Origin: Pseudomonadota bacterium | Lineage (GTDB): Bacteria > Desulfobacterota > Syntrophia > Syntrophales > JADFWA01 | Direction of reading: 5' to 3' | Assembly (NCBI GenBank): GCA_015222855.1 | Contig: JADFWA010000163.1 | Span: 1-10,757 of the forward strand | DNA: 10,757 nt | Shown here: positions 7,668 to 10,757 of the stretch, piece after piece | Layout: each line of letters opens with the position of its first letter | Numbering within the stretch: the first letter of the stretch is position 1 | Program-made: the position numbers and the translations under genes | Notes under the pieces: generated by a model | Told to the model about the DNA's origin: nothing | The model's database searches: none | Seen by the model: only the letters and a program-made list of their open reading frames with translations

Positions 7668-7678
7668 AAACACCATCA

Positions 7679-8704
7679 TCAGCGAGAATTAGCCCCATGT
7701 GCTTTTTTTTCAGGGACAACTTCCTTCAGCTCCGAAAATATCATTCTGCCCGCTGTAGTCTGAAGTACGCTTGTCACCAGCGCCTCGATATCTTTTCCCA
7801 GATGTCTGCTCGCGTTATCGACTACAACCATCGTCCCATCATCAAGATAGGCCACCCCCTGCCCCGGCTCTTTACCCTCTTTAATTACCTTAACCACCAT
7901 CACTTCACCGGGCAATACAACGGGTTTCAATGCATTCGCAAGTTCATTCACGTTCAGGATTTTGATGCCCTGCAGTTCGGCAACCTTGTTCAGGTTAAAA
8001 TCATTCGTTACGATTTTGCCGTCCATCTTCTTCGCCAGAGCAACAAGCTTTGAATCAACCCCCTTTATCTTGGGGAAATCCTGATCCACAATCTCAATAT
8101 CTATATTGGGATTCTTCTGCATCCGGTTCAGGATATCAAGTCCTCTCCTGCCACGTGAACGTTTTAAAGAATCGGAAGAATCGGCAACATATTGCAATTC
8201 ATCCAACACAAAATGAGGAACAATTAAGTTGCCTTCAATAAATCCGGTGTCACAGACATCTGCCATTCTGCCGTCAATAATGACACTTGTATCAAGAATC
8301 CTGTAATCACCTTCCTTCTTCGGCGCTTTCTTCAAAAATCCGAAACCTGGAAAGCTGACCTCTTCACTCTTTTTCGATCCGATGACCAGACCAAGATATC
8401 CCAGGATACAGGTCAACGCGACATATATCCAAGTCACGATTTCCTGATTTGCCCAGATACTCGTAAACCTTAAACTATAAGCAAGAAGAGAAGCAATCGA
8501 AAGACCGATAATTGTCCCTATAACCCCACCAAATATAACCCTGAGGGACACCCTCCTTATCGCTTGCTCAATCTGTATGACAATTACGGAAACTATAAAT
8601 CCTGACAATAATCCTATTAATGATAGCGGATAATCATAATACGCGCGGGCAATAAAGAAACCACTTACAGAACATATCAAAATTAAAAGAAATCTTATAA
8701 TCAG
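7679..8704 (-). CDS. Membrane-anchored PIN and TRAM domain protein (YacL-like)
   Basis: Four hydrophobic helices (about residues 1-19, 24-46, 54-78, 90-110, counting from CTG at 8704) are followed by a PIN-type nuclease fold. Its acidic residues are Asp138 in LDTSVIIDGR, Glu169 in VLDELQ, Asp217 in GVDSKL and Asp235 in VTNDFN. A TRAM-like, probably RNA-binding, domain covers about 260-328. The layout matches B. subtilis YacL; the family is thought to be a membrane ribonuclease of unknown target. Start choice: the first ordinary start in frame is TTG at 8680, but the only strong Shine-Dalgarno, GGAGG (8713-8717), is 32 bases from it and 8 bases from CTG at 8704, just after an in-frame TAG. Starting at CTG (or ATT at 8701) also completes the first helix (IIRFLLILICSVSGFFIAR). 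It follows the CarD gene and ends at a strong terminator. Confidence 0.88.
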   Translation of the reverse strand: MIIRFLLILICSVSGFFIARAYYDYPLSLIGLLSGFIVSVIVIQIEQAIRRVSLRVIFGGVIGTIIGLSIASLLAYSLRFTSIWANQEIVTWIYVALTCILGYLGLVIGSKKSEEVSFPGFGFLKKAPKKEGDYRILDTSVIIDGRMADVCDTGFIEGNLIVPHFVLDELQYVADSSDSLKRSRGRRGLDILNRMQKNPNIDIEIVDQDFPKIKGVDSKLVALAKKMDGKIVTNDFNLNKVAELQGIKILNVNELANALKPVVLPGEVMVVKVIKEGKEPGQGVAYLDDGTMVVVDNASRHLGKDIEALVTSVLQTTAGRMIFSELKEVVPEKKAHGANSR

Positions 8705-8711
8705 CTAAACC

Positions 8712-8945
8712 ACCTCCTTTCCGATTGTTATTATATGTAGAGAAATGAAGATTTTTGAGTATGAATTAAGATTTTTTCGGTAACAATTATTAGCGAAGTG
8801 AAACGGCCGCAAGCTCAGCCTGTGAGGACAGGGCTCATTTCCGCCCTCACAGAAAATTGTTGAAAAAATTTTTCCAAAGCTCTTAATCTTTTTGCACCGT
8901 TATACGCACAGGGTGGGATTTCAATTTAAAATTTGCGGTGAACGT
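8712..8945. other. Gap between the CarD and PIN/TRAM genes with competing hairpins
   Basis: No gene is visible. CTGTGAGG (8820-8827) pairs perfectly with CCTCACAG (8845-8852). A second hairpin uses the same bases differently: CCTGT (8819-8823) with ACAGG (8828-8832) around GAGG, extendable with a bulge to AGCC/GGGCT. The two cannot form together. No T-run follows either on the minus strand, so a plain terminator is unlikely. Near the PIN/TRAM gene the minus strand has TATAAT (8730-8735) with only a poor -35, a weak promoter candidate. AT-rich direct repeats (AAGATTTTT near 8748 and 8770) are also present. Confidence 0.45.
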
Positions 8946-9431
8946 TCAATGTACAGGAAATATGGCGTTGATGCTCTGTTCTATTTTGACCTCTTCATCA
9001 TGGGTTGCAATCGAAATCTCTTTTATCAACAGACCCTTCGCGATATCCATCATCTTTCTCTCACCAAAGGATAAGTCCTTGTCATACTTTAACATAAAGA
9101 GATCCCGAAGTACTCTGGCAACTTCGAAAGCCGATCCTGTTTTTATCTTCTCAAGGTATTCCTTGTATCTTTTATTCCAGGTTTGTTTGTCTATTGACAC
9201 ATCCTTATCGTTGAGAATCTCATAAACCCTGGGGATTTCTTCTTCCGAAATTACTTCCCTCAACCCAACAGATTTTGCACTGTCTGTGGGAATCATGATC
9301 GTCATACTATTCCCCAATATCTTCATAATGTAAAATAGATGTTCGCTTCCCATGATTTCCTTCGTCTCTATCGCCTCGATCACACCGACACCTTGGGCTG
9401 GATAAACCGCTAAATCTCCTATTTTAAACAT
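8946..9431 (-). CDS. CarD/CdnL-family RNA polymerase-binding transcription regulator
   Basis: The 161-residue protein starts FKIGDLAVYPAQGVGVIEAIE, the typical opening of the CarD/CdnL RNA polymerase interaction domain (about 1-60), which binds the beta subunit. A helical C-terminal domain follows (about 65-155). Trp85 in QTWNKRYKEYLEKIKTG is at the position of the tryptophan that wedges into the promoter bubble in mycobacterial CarD; Lys87 and Arg88 are close by. In mycobacteria and myxobacteria such proteins stabilise open complexes, especially at rRNA promoters; the role here is inferred. There is no DNA-binding HMGA-like tail, so it is of the short CdnL type. The ATG is preceded by GGGAGAGG. 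A good promoter lies upstream (9473-9501), and the PIN/TRAM gene follows after about 240 bases. Confidence 0.94.
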   Translation of the reverse strand: MFKIGDLAVYPAQGVGVIEAIETKEIMGSEHLFYIMKILGNSMTIMIPTDSAKSVGLREVISEEEIPRVYEILNDKDVSIDKQTWNKRYKEYLEKIKTGSAFEVARVLRDLFMLKYDKDLSFGERKMMDIAKGLLIKEISIATHDEEVKIEQSINAIFPVH

Positions 9432-9472
9432 ATTACCTCTCCCACCTGTTTTTTCTACTTACTGAATTAATT

Positions 9473-9501
9473 AATCTATCACATTTGAATATTTCAGTCA
9501 A
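9473..9501 (-). promoter_or_regulatory. Candidate sigma-70-type promoter of the CarD gene
   Basis: On the minus strand TTGACT (-35, 9496-9501), a 17-base spacer and TAGATT (-10, 9473-9478) fit the consensus well. Transcription would start near 9466, about 35 bases before the CarD ATG. It sits just downstream of the radical SAM stop codon, so the CarD gene need not depend on that gene. Confidence 0.6.
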
Positions 9502-9518
9502 TTAAAATTTCCGATTTG

Positions 9519-10667
9519 TCAGATGAAATTATGCATAATCCTGTACAGATCTCTATCCATCCGGCTCTTATCTTTTGCCTGATACTGTTCCACAACATTC
9601 TTCAACCTTAGATACATTCCCGTATCTGAAAGATCATCGAGTCTTCTGTAAACCCCCTTTCTCCGCCCCAACCTGTATACGAGCCTTTCCTCATCCGACA
9701 GACTGAAATACCTGTCAATTATGGCCAGAAGTTTCTCCTTATCTTCGGGAAGAGTTCCTTCCAATTCTTCCAGAAGATTCAATATATGATCACTGACAAT
9801 CGTGCTCTCAATGCCGTCAAGATTTTCAATAAACAGCTTTATCTCCCTTAATACATCCTCATCCCCTATCGATCTGAACTCCCCTCTTTTCCTCATCTCG
9901 TAAAGATCGGTGTCCCTTCGCACCTGGAGTGACCTTAACCTTATAAATTGAGGATTTATCTGGTTTAATACTTTGGCTGTTTCTTCTGCATGTTCCTTTG
10001 ACCACCTGTCACCCCCAAGACCCGGTATTACATACTCGGAAAGAGAAATACCCGACTCCCTGATCCTCCTGCCACCTTCAATATGCTCCGCGGCGGTAAC
10101 CCCTTTTTTAATAAAATTCAGCAGGGGATCATAGCCTGTTTCCATCCCGATATGAATCCTCGTAAGACCAGCGTCACGGAGACGTTTGAATTCCTCAACA
10201 GACTTCCTGGAGGCGGTTTTTGAACGGCAGTATGATGTAATCCGCTTTACACCGGGAAACTTTTCACCGATGAACGAAAGCACCTCAACCAGGTCATCGG
10301 TCTTCATGATAATGGAGTTTGCATCCTGGATAAATACCGATTCACCACCAAAGTAAAGCCAAGCTGCAATCGACCTGAAACTGTCGTCATAAACCCCGCC
10401 ACTATTATAAATTATACTCAATACGAGTTCCGAAATTTTACCACCCTCTCCATTTTTCCATGATATTTCTCTTATCTGATCAGCAATATCTTTGGCCTTC
10501 TGTATATCTTCCTTGATCTCCTCAACAGACCTTATGCTGAACTTTGTATCACGGTAAGTATGGCAAAAGGCACACTTGTTCCATGGACAATTCCTCGTAG
10601 CACGGATGAGAAGGCTTTTCGCCTCACTGGGCGGCCTTATAGGGCCCTGTTCAAAAGAAAAATTCAT
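9519..10667 (-). CDS. Uncharacterised radical SAM protein with CX4CX2C cluster motif
   Basis: The product (382 residues from ATG at 10667) has a radical SAM barrel. The cluster cysteines are Cys27, Cys32 and Cys35 in RNCPWNKCAFCHTY, a CX4CX2C spacing instead of the usual CX3CX2C. FGGESVFIQDAN (106-117), HIGMETG (172-178) and VIPGLGG (213-219) match later strands of Elp3/HemN-like barrels. From memory, a widespread family of unknown function with 'CSHNKCTFC'-type motifs looks the same. The C-terminal third is charged and helical with no recognised domain and no extra cysteine cluster, so a methylthiotransferase is unlikely. Start: ATG at 10667 has GAGGAG five bases away; GTG at 10673 would add two residues but overlaps that site. 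It appears to be transcribed alone, ahead of the CarD promoter. Substrate is unknown. Confidence 0.85.
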   Translation of the reverse strand: MNFSFEQGPIRPPSEAKSLLIRATRNCPWNKCAFCHTYRDTKFSIRSVEEIKEDIQKAKDIADQIREISWKNGEGGKISELVLSIIYNSGGVYDDSFRSIAAWLYFGGESVFIQDANSIIMKTDDLVEVLSFIGEKFPGVKRITSYCRSKTASRKSVEEFKRLRDAGLTRIHIGMETGYDPLLNFIKKGVTAAEHIEGGRRIRESGISLSEYVIPGLGGDRWSKEHAEETAKVLNQINPQFIRLRSLQVRRDTDLYEMRKRGEFRSIGDEDVLREIKLFIENLDGIESTIVSDHILNLLEELEGTLPEDKEKLLAIIDRYFSLSDEERLVYRLGRRKGVYRRLDDLSDTGMYLRLKNVVEQYQAKDKSRMDRDLYRIMHNFI

Positions 10668-10695
10668 TTTCACTCCTCTTCCTACAAAATAAAAT

Positions 10696-10725
10696 CGTCA
10701 TTGCGATCGGGACGAGGCAATGACG
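10696..10725. repeat. REP-like palindrome upstream of the radical SAM gene
   Basis: CGTCATTGC (10696-10704) pairs perfectly with GCAATGACG (10717-10725) around a 12-base centre. Flanking AAAT and ATTT extend the stem past one bulged G. It resembles the 'CGTCATTGCGAG' repeat family scattered in many proteobacterial genomes, from general recollection. It lies 29 bases before the ATG, so it may be in the leader of the message. Confidence 0.6.
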
Positions 10726-10744
10726 GATTTATTCGAGACATTTA

Positions 10745-10755
10745 GTTATAGTATA
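10745..10755 (-). promoter_or_regulatory. Possible -10 region of the radical SAM gene
   Basis: The minus strand reads TATACTATAAC here, with two overlapping -10-like hexamers (TATACT, TATAAC). Any -35 box would lie beyond the window edge, so this cannot be confirmed. If real, the REP-like palindrome would be transcribed in the leader. Confidence 0.25.
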
Positions 10756-10757
10756 AT

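Overview
This is ordinary bacterial chromosome with core genes. The DNA points to an anaerobic deltaproteobacterium (Desulfobacterota, perhaps close to Syntrophales). That placement is an inference from three things: the gene order CarD regulator / membrane PIN-TRAM protein / ispD / ispF / gltX, a stand-alone acyl-CoA carboxyltransferase, and several small palindromic repeat families between the genes. No phage, transposase, CRISPR array, tRNA or rRNA is visible.

Layout from left to right. Positions 1-2879 hold a minus-strand group read pgk -> truA -> rfbD: phosphoglycerate kinase, tRNA pseudouridine synthase, and dTDP-4-dehydrorhamnose reductase cut off by the window edge. A good sigma-70-type promoter (3044-3072) and a hairpin-rich leader precede pgk. 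The 350-base divergent gap 2880-3229 separates pgk from the only plus-strand gene, a biotin-dependent carboxyltransferase (3230-4807). That gene meets gltX tail to tail across a 12-bp hairpin that can terminate both transcripts.

Positions 4883-9431 are a minus-strand cluster transcribed from right to left: CarD-family RNA polymerase-binding protein, PIN/TRAM membrane protein, ispD and ispF (two steps of the MEP isoprenoid pathway), gltX. The last four genes have the same order as yacL-ispD-ispF-gltX in Bacillus subtilis (from memory). A strong intrinsic terminator sits between the PIN/TRAM gene and ispD, so the cluster is probably at least two transcripts or is partly attenuated. A clear promoter (9473-9501) drives the CarD gene. 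Upstream of it lies an uncharacterised radical SAM gene (9519-10667), preceded by a REP-like palindrome at the window edge.

The genes themselves are mostly housekeeping and I see no undescribed multi-gene system. The points worth a second look are small: a likely non-ATG start of the PIN/TRAM gene, a repeat that has become the C-terminus of IspD, structured leaders before pgk and before the PIN/TRAM gene, and the radical SAM protein with a CX4CX2C cluster motif.
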